A stretch of 64,000 nucleotides of DNA from Planctomycetota bacterium. Its GTDB lineage: Bacteria; Planctomycetota; Planctomycetia; Planctomycetales; Planctomycetaceae. The stretch's first letter is position 1, and every line of letters begins with the position of its first letter. The notes under the pieces were generated by a model. The model saw only the letters and a program-made list of their open reading frames with translations, searched no databases and was not told the DNA's origin. This document shows positions 17,852-26,436 of this stretch, one piece after another. The stretch is taken from contig JAURQH010000031.1 of the NCBI GenBank assembly GCA_030836185.1, positions 1-64,000 of the forward strand, given 5' to 3'. The position numbers and the translations under genes were made by a program.

Positions 17852-20524
17852 TCAGTGATTGACGATAAATTCTTTCGTATTAATCAATGCCCACATCAAG
17901 CCTTCCAGGCCGTTTCGCAAATCATCACTGGATGTGAGGTAGGCCGAGGCGGTTTCCAATTCATCCGACTTGGGATAACGACTGAGAGTTCGCAGATAGG
18001 CATCGGTCACAATTTTTGCAGCATCGAACTTAGGTTCTTCCTTGTTCGCCACTTTTGGCTCGTTGAGACCTAATACCTCTTTCTGTTTGTCGATCTGCTT
18101 TTGCATTTGAGCAATCATCTTTCGACCCGCTTCAATTTTCGGACTGTCTGGAGAACTTTTCCGCAACTGAGCCAGTTTTGCTTTGTACCTCTTCAGTTTC
18201 TGCTCGTTTGCTTCAAGTCTTTTGAGATGCTGATCCGAACTATTCGAGTCAGGGCGTTTCGATGGAGCATACTTGCGATAAGTCTGCTCGATCCAGCCTT
18301 TGTTGTCTTCGAACAGCCTCTTGGTTTCACTATCGTTTCGTAGATAGATCGTTTGCAACAAACTGGCTTCCATCGAACGGTCGCAATCGCAGTTGGACTC
18401 GCGTGTCGATCGACCGAAGATGTCTAATGCGTAGTTAGTTCGTGTGTAGCTGTAACCCGAGATCGAGCGATCTTGAATGTTATGCACGAATTCTTCGTTA
18501 TTCGCATCATTGGCGGCTGCCATTTTCAACGCATCAATGGTCACTTCTGCCGGCAATCTTCTGGGGATGGCGCGAGAGAAGTTCCGCTCATCAAGATGAT
18601 TGGTATCATTCGGCTTCCAACTTCGTTGGTAAGTGGCCGAGTTTGCGATGGTGCGGTGTAACCATTTCATGTCGAAGCCGCGGTTCACAAATTCTGCGGA
18701 CAACCAATCCAATAACTCGGCATTGCTGGGTGGATTGGCGAGATTCAAGTCGTCGGGAGGTTCCACAATCCCGACATTGAAATAGCTGGCCCAGACACGA
18801 TTCACGAAGGCTTTGGCAAAGTAAGGATTTTCATCTGCGCTTAACCATTGCATCAAAGCAATGCGAGGATCGGGAGCGTCTTCCAGATTGACTTCTTCAT
18901 CTCCCAATAGTTTTGCAGTGGAGGGATAAAGTCGCGCTAAGCTTTGATTTTTGCGTTTGGCATTGCTTTTTGCGTTGGCAGGAATTGGGCGAACATAGGT
19001 TTCCTGAATCGGAACGACCTTCCCTTGCCGGGCAAGTTTCGTCAATTCTCGCCTCTGTTCGCCTCCGCGGAGTTTATCGACACCCAGATCCTTCATCATC
19101 TGGTTATATTCGCGAGAAGTCTCCGGGTTGCGACCAAACTGTACACGTGTGAAAAATTTCGTGAACTGGTTGTAATCGTCTTGCGTCCATTGATCGAATG
19201 GGTGCTTATGGCATTGAGCACATTGAATTCGAATCCCCATGAAGGAATACGCAAACGCGAGAGCTTTTTCTTCAGGCTGTCGCAAATTTCGACGAGCCCA
19301 GAAGTAAGGCATTGATTCTCGATCAGAAAAATGATGTTCATCTTCTTTGAAAATCATTTGTGTCAAAGTCTCGGAGAACTCGCGGTAAGTCTCATCACCT
19401 TGACGAGAATTGGCTGTGACGATTCCGGCCACCATTTCGTCATAAGGCGTGTTGCTTTCGACACGTGAGTAGATCCATTCATACCACTGTTTGCCGGGGG
19501 CATTTTGGCTGGGCAGAGTATTTCGTAATTCATATTGGTTGTTGCCGGTGAAGTCACACAGTTTCGTGGCCCACCACGCGGCATACGCGGGACGTTCGAG
19601 GAGTTCGTCGATCTTCGTTGCCCGTTTATTGGAAGACGAATCAGCGAGAAACTGTTTCACCTCCGCTGGAGTCGGCAGAGTGCCGGTCATATCGAGAGTC
19701 ACACGACGCAAAAATTCTTCGTCCGTGCAGACATCACTGGGGACGACGCCTAGTTTGGAAAGTTTGTTGACGACCAACTCATCAACCTTTGTTGGTGTCG
19801 CGATGGATGGGTAGTTTGGTCCGACCTTATCAGTCATCGGTTGTAACACGGGGATTGGAACTACGCCGTTATCGTAAAAAATGACGACATGCGAGTCGCC
19901 CGGTTCGTTGGAAGTTACAACACCTTCGCCATCAACCATAGCGATTTGTTCGTTATTGCTTTGAAAGCGACATAAAGGAGTCACATCTTCACGACTGCCA
20001 TCACTCCATGTGACGACCGCTTTCAACTGAACCATTTCTCCTTGCTTGTGGAAAAGGATTTCTTTCGGTTCGACGTCGAGTTTGACGAAGTCGGCATGTT
20101 GTTCGGAATCGTATGGCTTGGCACCCTCTTTGACCCAATTGAGGAAGACGCGATATTCCCAACTGTCGGGATCGAGACGTTTCCCCCCCTCGTGAGGCTC
20201 CACCAATGTTGGCTTTTGGATGGCATAACTGTCTGTCGGTACGTCGGTATCAATCCGCTCAGACAAGCCTTCGTGATCCATTTTGAAATCGTATCCGAAG
20301 AGCGAGAGTCGGAATCCTCCCTGTCCCTGAAACGATCCGTGACAGGCACGACCATTACAGCCGAGGCGGCTCAATAATGGAACCACATGACGGCGAAACT
20401 CGGGTGTCTCTGTCGTGTCAACGGGTTGATACCGCTTAGAAGCAGGAGGAGAGATTTCATCGGCGTGTGCGATGGAAGTGATCACAAGTGCCGCAGGAAT
20501 CAAAAGAGTGAGCCATCGTTTCAT
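17852..20524 (-). CDS. DUF1549/DUF1553 cytochrome-like (PSCyt) protein
   Basis: 890 aa from ATG 20524 (MKRWLTLLIPAALV signal), preferred over an upstream in-frame start because GGAAAGG precedes it. Order: c-heme-like motif CNGRACH near residue 57, a Big_2-like segment (QLKAVVTWSDGSREDVTPL), the DUF1549 region with CAQCHKHPFDQW (a CxxCH heme motif), DUF1553 with AKAFVNRVWASYFNVGIVEP and a lysine-rich coiled coil before the C terminus. Typical planctomycete surface protein paired with DUF1501. Electron transfer during carbohydrate oxidation is a proposal in the literature, not shown by sequence. Confidence 0.93.
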   Translation of the reverse strand: MKRWLTLLIPAALVITSIAHADEISPPASKRYQPVDTTETPEFRRHVVPLLSRLGCNGRACHGSFQGQGGFRLSLFGYDFKMDHEGLSERIDTDVPTDSYAIQKPTLVEPHEGGKRLDPDSWEYRVFLNWVKEGAKPYDSEQHADFVKLDVEPKEILFHKQGEMVQLKAVVTWSDGSREDVTPLCRFQSNNEQIAMVDGEGVVTSNEPGDSHVVIFYDNGVVPIPVLQPMTDKVGPNYPSIATPTKVDELVVNKLSKLGVVPSDVCTDEEFLRRVTLDMTGTLPTPAEVKQFLADSSSNKRATKIDELLERPAYAAWWATKLCDFTGNNQYELRNTLPSQNAPGKQWYEWIYSRVESNTPYDEMVAGIVTANSRQGDETYREFSETLTQMIFKEDEHHFSDRESMPYFWARRNLRQPEEKALAFAYSFMGIRIQCAQCHKHPFDQWTQDDYNQFTKFFTRVQFGRNPETSREYNQMMKDLGVDKLRGGEQRRELTKLARQGKVVPIQETYVRPIPANAKSNAKRKNQSLARLYPSTAKLLGDEEVNLEDAPDPRIALMQWLSADENPYFAKAFVNRVWASYFNVGIVEPPDDLNLANPPSNAELLDWLSAEFVNRGFDMKWLHRTIANSATYQRSWKPNDTNHLDERNFSRAIPRRLPAEVTIDALKMAAANDANNEEFVHNIQDRSISGYSYTRTNYALDIFGRSTRESNCDCDRSMEASLLQTIYLRNDSETKRLFEDNKGWIEQTYRKYAPSKRPDSNSSDQHLKRLEANEQKLKRYKAKLAQLRKSSPDSPKIEAGRKMIAQMQKQIDKQKEVLGLNEPKVANKEEPKFDAAKIVTDAYLRTLSRYPKSDELETASAYLTSSDDLRNGLEGLMWALINTKEFIVNH

Positions 20525-20592
20525 GTTAGTACCTTTCCGGGAGAGCGTCTGTGTCGCGGTCAAGCGACGCACATCTTATTCTTGGTTGTCTG

Positions 20593-21168
20593 TTATTGTG
20601 ATTTGGTTTTTTGTGTCGATGTCGGCGTGGTTTTGGAAGTTTGTAATCGGCGATATTTCGCCAGTTCTTTTTCGAGATATTCCTGACGGTCTGAGCGAAT
20701 TTTCGTGATCTGTCCTTGAACACGATCGAGTCGCACTTGCGCCCGTTTTTGATCAAGAACCAATTGCTTCTCTCTCAAATTCAGTCTCTGTGTCAGCAGT
20801 TTTTCCATTTCGCTGATCAGCTTCTCGTCGGACGACATTGTCATGCGGGCGCCGAGTAGCTTGATGCGAGAATCCACTTTCCACAGTGACAATTGAATTT
20901 TATAGTCATCCGACGAACGTTTGCGTATGCGTTCCAGTCGCTGATTGAAGAGAGCGATTTGTCGAATCGCCTTCTCGTATTCGGACGCCATCTCTTGATC
21001 GAGTTTTTTCAGTAACTCGGCAAGTTCTGAATGATGTTGGCGAGCAAACTTCAAGGCAGAAGCTTCCTGAGCTTTGGTCAATTTTTCATCGGCCTCGGCA
21101 ACGGAAACGCCGATCAGCATGACCAAAGTCACTGCGAGACAAACGAATTGTTTCCAGAATGAATTCAC
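20593..21168 (-). CDS. Exported coiled-coil protein of unknown function
   Basis: 191 aa. A signal peptide (FVCLAVTLVMLIGVSVAEA) is followed by an almost wholly helical charged sequence with heptad-like leucines (LAELLKKLDQEM, LTQRLNLREKQLVL, RVQGQITKIRSDRQEYLEKEL) ending in a Thr/Lys-rich tail. No family was recognised. It lies five bases after the anti-sigma gene and before the PSCyt gene, which suggests it belongs to the same exported complex or regulon. Confidence 0.75.
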   Translation of the reverse strand: MNSFWKQFVCLAVTLVMLIGVSVAEADEKLTKAQEASALKFARQHHSELAELLKKLDQEMASEYEKAIRQIALFNQRLERIRKRSSDDYKIQLSLWKVDSRIKLLGARMTMSSDEKLISEMEKLLTQRLNLREKQLVLDQKRAQVRLDRVQGQITKIRSDRQEYLEKELAKYRRLQTSKTTPTSTQKTKSQ

Positions 21169-21173
21169 AGGAT

Positions 21174-21752
21174 TCAGTTCTCTTTCATTTCGACAGGTTC
21201 ATGCATTATATCCCCCATTGCCTCTTCCGCATTCTCCAGCGAAACCGCGACAATCATCCAACCCGGAATGTCGGGAGTGGATTCGTCATTCAGGTCGAAT
21301 GTTTCCAGATCAAACAAAATCTCATCCGTCAGAGCTTCCTCTTGATCGTTGCCTGCCCAACCAGCGATCAAGCCAGCCGCATCTTCAGCTTGGGTTGCAC
21401 CGATGTTCGGCTGAGTGTTGGTGTCTTGACTGTTCAGCAACATGAACAGCCATCCAAGGGCGATCATTGTTGAACCGACCGCAATCCATGATCGAATTGA
21501 TGTTTGTGCAGGACGAGCAAATTCAGACTGTCGGGTCACAGGCGATTGTTCAACAGTCACAGCGTCGTTCAATTGGAGGGCCATTTCCGACATCGCAGCG
21601 ACCGCTTCACAAGCGGCCAGATCGTCAGCTAGAACTTCTTCGAAAGCTTCCGATTGTGCCTCAGGAAGTTCCCCGGAGACGTATTGAAACGCGAACCAGT
21701 TCAGTTCGTCGTCCAGTGCCGACATCGATGGTGAATTGTGTTGGTTGTTCAT
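21174..21752 (-). CDS. Putative membrane anti-sigma factor
   Basis: 192 aa. The start at 21752 shares ATGA with the sigma factor stop, which fixes it against a longer open frame reaching 21998. The N-terminal part (LNWFAFQYVSGELPEAQSEA) resembles the cytoplasmic sigma-binding domain of anti-sigma factors, without the HxxxCxxC zinc motif. One membrane segment (SWIAVGSTMIALGWLFMLL) follows at about residue 85, then an acidic extracytoplasmic domain ending in PGWMIVAVSLENAEEA. It would hold the ECF sigma factor at the membrane. Confidence 0.75.
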   Translation of the reverse strand: MNNQHNSPSMSALDDELNWFAFQYVSGELPEAQSEAFEEVLADDLAACEAVAAMSEMALQLNDAVTVEQSPVTRQSEFARPAQTSIRSWIAVGSTMIALGWLFMLLNSQDTNTQPNIGATQAEDAAGLIAGWAGNDQEEALTDEILFDLETFDLNDESTPDIPGWMIVAVSLENAEEAMGDIMHEPVEMKEN

Positions 21753-22273
21753 GACTCGCGTTCGCGAAGTTGTAGGGTCAAAGTCTTTAATGCCGCTCGC
21801 ATTCGTGTGAGCACAGTCCCCAGCGGCAGTTCCAATTGTTCGGCAATCGTTGCAAAAGTGATTTCGTCCCGAAGTCGCAGCTTCAAAATTGTTTGCTGTT
21901 CGGGTGGAAGTTTCTGTATCAAATCCCGAAGTTGTTCCACCGATTCCTGGCGAATCAATGTTTCCTCCAGACTCAGTGTTTCGTTGCCTGTTTGCCAAAC
22001 CGGTTGACGAAGAAGTTTCTCTTCCCGTCGGCTTCGACGACGAATCCCGCGGGCTTCATTCAGGGCCACTTTGAATAGCCACCCTTTGAAGGTTGTCCGA
22101 TTGGCCGTTTCCCCTTGCTCGATGAGTTTCACAAACGTCATCTGCAAAGCTTCGGCAGCCAAATCAGCATCCCGCAGCACACCTCTCAGAAAAGCCCGAA
22201 GTTCGTCAGAGTGTTCGGCATAGAGAGCTTCAAGTTCCTCTCTCGTCAGCCGGTCAGATTTCTCTGCAGTCAC
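21749..22273 (-). CDS. ECF sigma-70 family RNA polymerase sigma factor
   Basis: 174 aa, normal ECF size. Region 2 is visible as LRAFLRGVLRDADLAAEALQ with TFVKLIE and FKGWLFKVALNEARGIRRR; region 4 as LPPEQQTILKLRLRDEITF with IAEQLELPLGTVLTRMRAA, a helix-turn-helix for -35 recognition. It heads a minus-strand run: sigma, anti-sigma, coiled-coil protein, PSCyt, DUF1501. The layout suggests it controls these exported proteins. A clear autoregulatory promoter could not be fixed by eye. Confidence 0.93.
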   Translation of the reverse strand: MTAEKSDRLTREELEALYAEHSDELRAFLRGVLRDADLAAEALQMTFVKLIEQGETANRTTFKGWLFKVALNEARGIRRRSRREEKLLRQPVWQTGNETLSLEETLIRQESVEQLRDLIQKLPPEQQTILKLRLRDEITFATIAEQLELPLGTVLTRMRAALKTLTLQLRERES

Positions 22274-22401
22274 GGGGTCTCTCCATCGAGACGCATAATA
22301 AAGATGTTTTCACCGTGACGATTATTTTCCGAATCTGTACCAAAAGGCAAAAAGAATCGAAAATTCTTCCAAGAGATATCTTGTTGAGAGCTTATGGCAG
22401 G

Positions 22402-23682
22402 TTAATTTGCAGGTTTAAGCTGCTTTTCTCGCGTGATGATCCAGCCATTAATCCGGTCCAACGTCCATCCTTGCTGCTGTGGATCGACATTTGACTTCGT
22501 CAGCGCGCCTGGGGTGAGCAGTTTCTCTTGTTTCTTGAGGATCACTGGGGAAACAGGGCCGCTCTCTGTTGTCAGGATATAACAGGCGTTCCCGACCGCT
22601 TTGAGTGCCGAGGGATCTCGAACGGTGACAATTTCGAGCTTTCCGAGTTCTTGCCAATCTTCTTCATTCTGATCTGTCTGTTTCTCGCTCGCCATCACTC
22701 GTCCTCGTTCGTCGATGCCGACAATTACGATCTCGTCGGGAATCGTGATTGGACCTGCGATGATGAGATCAAGATGGTTTATCGCCAGTTGCAATTGTCG
22801 GTTTGCACCAATCTTAAGACTACCGTATCGCGTCAATCGGCTCTCGCCTTCTTCTTTCACGACGAGAAAATAGTTGGGATCGAGGGCAATATCGAGTAAT
22901 CGTGCGGTCGTCTCATATTGCTCCTGCTTCATGGAGAGGGACGTCTTGGCCAGTCGCACACCAGCGGGGACGTCATCGTCGTAAGCTTCGACAAATTGTA
23001 ATTCAGTCGCCAGATAGCCGATGGAGTCGTAATTCAGGTTGTTTTGCTGAACAAGCTTTCGTGCCCGTCGCAATGATACCAAGATCGGATCCTCTTCGGT
23101 CTTCTCGGGAGCAATGTTGGACTGACGCGGCGATTCGGTTCCTTTCTTCTGGTCGAGGCGATCCTGTCCGAAATTCTCGGTCAAGCCGCCAAATTGCTGG
23201 CGAATCGTCAGCATGTTACGAATCATCTCCGGTGGCAGATCGCGAGTTTCTTCTAACCAGAACTCCAATTGGTCTTCCGTGATTTTCGGCATGACTTGCT
23301 TAATGATCGCCGCGTTCTCTTTCCGTCTTTGTGGTGAGAGTAAAGGGACGGGATCGAGTCCATCGGCGGGGGGCAGTTCCGTAGGGACTTTGGCTTCCAA
23401 CGGCAGAAGTGGTTGAGCCTCGGAATCGGCGATCAAATGCAGCAGATGATCGGGTTGCATTCCCTCTTCGAGCAACGCGTGTTCGGGCTGCCCAGTGAGT
23501 GGTTGATCTTCCAAAAATGGGGATTCCGGCTCTGTGATCGATTCCAGATTGACCGAGCCACTGGCAAGTTTCTGATTCTGTTCGCTACGCTTACGTGCGT
23601 TCTGAAGATCGTTCACCACGACGATGCTCGTCACAGCCAGCAAACAAACAACAATTAATGCAACGCTTATTCGGGTTCGCAT
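22402..23682 (-). CDS. Membrane-anchored protein of unknown function
   Basis: 426 aa from ATG 23682, chosen because GGGAGG lies five bases upstream; an open frame continues to 23808. A single N-terminal membrane anchor (ISVALIVVCLLAVTSIVVV) is followed by a proline/acidic linker and a soluble region containing FWLEETRDLPPEMIRNMLTI, flagellar-type-free helical sequence and LQLAINHLDLIIAGPITIPD. The last 150 residues have alternating beta-like segments, such as GWTLDRINGWIITREKQL. No family was recognised. It lies 128 bases upstream of the sigma factor gene in chromosome order but reads away from the RNase HII-like gene, so it stands alone. Confidence 0.6.
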   Translation of the reverse strand: MRTRISVALIVVCLLAVTSIVVVNDLQNARKRSEQNQKLASGSVNLESITEPESPFLEDQPLTGQPEHALLEEGMQPDHLLHLIADSEAQPLLPLEAKVPTELPPADGLDPVPLLSPQRRKENAAIIKQVMPKITEDQLEFWLEETRDLPPEMIRNMLTIRQQFGGLTENFGQDRLDQKKGTESPRQSNIAPEKTEEDPILVSLRRARKLVQQNNLNYDSIGYLATELQFVEAYDDDVPAGVRLAKTSLSMKQEQYETTARLLDIALDPNYFLVVKEEGESRLTRYGSLKIGANRQLQLAINHLDLIIAGPITIPDEIVIVGIDERGRVMASEKQTDQNEEDWQELGKLEIVTVRDPSALKAVGNACYILTTESGPVSPVILKKQEKLLTPGALTKSNVDPQQQGWTLDRINGWIITREKQLKPAN

Positions 23683-23865
23683 CCGAGCCTCCCAGCGGTT
23701 GATTCTTCCTGAAATCCAGTCTCTGAACGTACCCAAAGTGATGGAGAAGAGCAAGATGAGTGCAGTCTGGAAAGAGACAGGGACTTGTGTTTCAGCGACT
23801 TGGCGCATTGCCGAGAGCCTCGCACAATAGATGACTCATAAAGAACGAGACATCAAAGGCATCCT

Positions 23866-24804
23866 GTGCAAACTCTCATCGGAATAGACGAAGCCGGTTT
23901 CGGGCCCAATCTGGGTCCGTTGATTATTTCGGCCACTGTCTGGGAGATCGATGCCAACTATCAACCTGATGATCTCTGGGACTCGCTCGCCTCTGTGATC
24001 TCTCAAACCCGCAAGGTCACCGCCGATCAGATTCATGTGGCCGATTCGAAAGAGGTCCATCAATCGTCCAAAGGGATCGGGCCGCTGGAACGCTCGGTGC
24101 GTGTGCTGTTGGAAGCGAGCGGTCATTCGCTGGCAGATTGGAATTCACTATCCCGCCATCTCGATCCTCATTGGGGAACAGAGACCGGTGAACCTTGGTT
24201 TGATGAAGCCAAACTCAAGCTGCCGATTGATACTTGTGAAATAATCTCTCAACAACTTGCCAAATCTGTTCAGGATTGTTGGGGCGCAACTGGCATCAAA
24301 CTGCGCACGATTCGTTCACGCATCGTCCCGGCCCGCGAATTTAATCAATATATTGACGAGTGGGATAGTAAGTCATTGTTGCTGTCACGTCTCAGCTTGC
24401 AATTGCTCGATGGCTTGTGGAATCGTTCCGAGCCAACACTCATCGTCTGTGACAAACATGGTGCCCGAAACCGTTATGATGATTTGATCGATGAAATTTG
24501 TGACGGTGATTTTATCTTTCGCATGGAGGAAGGTAAGGCAATTAGTCGTTACAAAGTCGGAGAGAGTGAATTACGGTTTCAGATGAAAGCCGAGTCGCAT
24601 TTCCCGGTGGCGGTCTCTTCGATGATTGCCAAATATCTGCGTGAGACTTCGATGGAACTTTTCAACCAATATTGGACGTCTCGCTTCCCGGAACTCAAAC
24701 CGACCAAAGGCTATCCGCAGGACGCCAAACGCTTCCGTCAAGAGATCGAAAGTGAGTGTCAATCGCTGGGATTGTCAGAGGCGGACTGGTGGCGATGCCG
24801 GTGA
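23866..24804 (+). CDS. Ribonuclease HII-like protein
   Basis: 312 aa, GTG start at 23866. The N terminus LIGIDEAGFGPNLGPLIIS aligns with the RNase HII motif around the first two catalytic acids (DEAG). VCDKHGARNRY matches the third acid region, and KAESHFPVAVSSMIAKYLRE matches the fourth, with Glu where Asp is usual. KPTKGYPQD follows, as in RNase HII. About 100 extra residues lie between the first and third motifs, so it is longer than the usual 200-230 aa enzyme. It may cleave RNA in RNA-DNA hybrids, or be a repurposed paralogue. Confidence 0.75.
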   Translation: MQTLIGIDEAGFGPNLGPLIISATVWEIDANYQPDDLWDSLASVISQTRKVTADQIHVADSKEVHQSSKGIGPLERSVRVLLEASGHSLADWNSLSRHLDPHWGTETGEPWFDEAKLKLPIDTCEIISQQLAKSVQDCWGATGIKLRTIRSRIVPAREFNQYIDEWDSKSLLLSRLSLQLLDGLWNRSEPTLIVCDKHGARNRYDDLIDEICDGDFIFRMEEGKAISRYKVGESELRFQMKAESHFPVAVSSMIAKYLRETSMELFNQYWTSRFPELKPTKGYPQDAKRFRQEIESECQSLGLSEADWWRCR

Positions 24805-24843
24805 ATGGTTCGGATTTCAAAATCATCCTTCAACCCCATCTTC

Positions 24844-26301
24844 TCACCTCACATACCTCGGTGAACGCTCCTCAAACTGCACTCGCAATTTTTTGAAAAC
24901 CTCGGGATGCTTGTCGGCGACGTTGATCGTTTCCAGCGGATCGGTCTCGTGATCGTAGAGTTCCACCGCTTCTGGCTTCTTCTTGTTTGGAGGATAGATC
25001 GTAAGGCGGTAACGATCTGTTCGCATCGTTTGTCCACCCCGATACGCACTGAATGCGGCGGTCTTTCCGGGGTGCTGGGGATTGTCGAGGACTGGACGAA
25101 GCGAGAGTCCATCGAGCGTTAAACCCTTCTTGGGGAGTTGGCAATAGTCGGTGAGAGTCGGGTACAGGTCGACAGATTCGACAATCGCGTCGGTTAATTG
25201 ACCGGGTGAGTTCATGTTCGGCGTGCGGACAATCAATGCACTGCGGACGGCTCGTTCAAGGTTAGTGTGTTTCCCCCAGATATTATGGTCGCCGAGGTGC
25301 CAACCGTGATCTCCCCAGACGACAATGATGGTATTGTCGGCGAGGCCCAGTGTTTCCAGTTCGTCGAGGACTTTACCAATCTGGGCGTCCACATAACTCA
25401 CGCAGGCATAATAGGCATGTCGCAAATTCCGATGATGGGCGGGATCATTGCGGCTGCCATCAGGATGTTTGTAGTTGCCGAACATTTCTCCGCTGCCGTG
25501 CCAACTTTGTGGGGCGGTCCCTTTCGGTTTGTCGGGATTCAGAGAGAGTTCAATCTCGGCGGGATCATAAAGATCGAAATACTTCTTCGGAGCACAGAAC
25601 GGCAAGTGAGGTTTGAAGAAACCAACCGAGAGTAAAAACGGCTGATCGTAGTTCTTCATGCGTCGCAGTGTCTCGATAGCCGAGTTGGCGATCAAGCCGT
25701 CGGGATAACCTTCGTCTTCAACATCCATCGCTTCAAACGGCGGCGATTGACCACGTTTCCGGCCTTCACCGCTCGCATATCCGAAGAATGCTGGCCAGCC
25801 GTGCGTCCATTGACCGGCGGGAAGCCCCACTTCATCCCAACTGAACGGCATTTCGAGTCGTCCGTCTCCTTGCATCTCATACGAATAGATTCTGCCGTCG
25901 GGATAATGACTGATCTTGCCGGTGCAAACGGTGTGATAGCCGTTGTCACGAAAGACTTGAGGAAACGCGGTTGCTCTCTCTTCCTGATCGGCCTTGAGCA
26001 AATTTCGAATCGCATCGTTCGATTGATGAACCGGCAGGGTCGGGCGGTGTCCCGTCAATAAAGCATAGCGCGATGCACCGCACGTCGGGACTTGCACGTA
26101 ATGTCGTTTGAAGATGCGTGCCGATGCGGCGAAACGATCCAGATGAGGTGATTTGATGTGAGACTCACCATAACAACCAAGTTCCGGTCGCAAGTCATCG
26201 ACGGCAATGAAGAGCACATTCGGTCGATCTGCGGCAGAGCTTATCGAGGGCAAAAAAGTGAGGGTCGATACAATCAAAAGCAGTTTGAATAAAATTTTCA
26301 T
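24844..26301 (-). CDS. Sulfatase, iduronate-2-sulfatase-like
   Basis: 485 aa. A signal peptide (LLLIVSTLTFLPSISSAAD) precedes a type I sulfatase. Metal site FIAVDDLRPELGCYG is at residues 31-45, and the active site VPTCGASRYALLTG has Cys74 in the C-x-A-S-R context that is matured to formylglycine. VVWGDHGWHLGDHNIWGKHTN gives the later metal and sulfate-contact residues in outline. The family desulfates sulfated polysaccharides, which marine planctomycetes use as carbon sources. No carbohydrate-active enzyme is adjacent. The formylglycine-generating enzyme must be encoded elsewhere. Confidence 0.93.
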   Translation of the reverse strand: MKILFKLLLIVSTLTFLPSISSAADRPNVLFIAVDDLRPELGCYGESHIKSPHLDRFAASARIFKRHYVQVPTCGASRYALLTGHRPTLPVHQSNDAIRNLLKADQEERATAFPQVFRDNGYHTVCTGKISHYPDGRIYSYEMQGDGRLEMPFSWDEVGLPAGQWTHGWPAFFGYASGEGRKRGQSPPFEAMDVEDEGYPDGLIANSAIETLRRMKNYDQPFLLSVGFFKPHLPFCAPKKYFDLYDPAEIELSLNPDKPKGTAPQSWHGSGEMFGNYKHPDGSRNDPAHHRNLRHAYYACVSYVDAQIGKVLDELETLGLADNTIIVVWGDHGWHLGDHNIWGKHTNLERAVRSALIVRTPNMNSPGQLTDAIVESVDLYPTLTDYCQLPKKGLTLDGLSLRPVLDNPQHPGKTAAFSAYRGGQTMRTDRYRLTIYPPNKKKPEAVELYDHETDPLETINVADKHPEVFKKLRVQFEERSPRYVR

Positions 26302-26364
26302 AACGACGTCATAGCTTGAATTTCAAATGGTCGTAGAAGGCTCGGATTTTGTGTTCATCGTTTT

Positions 26365-26394
26365 CCTCTGCGCCGCCGCGTCACTGCGTGAGTG
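26365..26394. repeat. Dispersed CCTCTGCGCCGC...GCGTGAGTG repeat copy
   Basis: The stretch contains CTCTGCGCCGC and ACTGCGTGAGTG. The reverse complement of 29608-29641 carries CTCTGCGCCGCTGCGTGAGT, a near match, and bases 181-205 are related. CGCTGGCGG follows at 26402, echoing the CACTGGCGG hairpin at 29577. Confidence 0.4.
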
Positions 26395-26436
26395 TATTTA
26401 GCGCTGGCGGCTCAAAATGATGAACGCTCGCCGTGA

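Noticed and set aside
21753-21998. Longer form of the anti-sigma factor
   Set aside because: The added residues are Thr/Gly/Asn-rich and overlap the sigma factor; the ATGA junction gives a better start.
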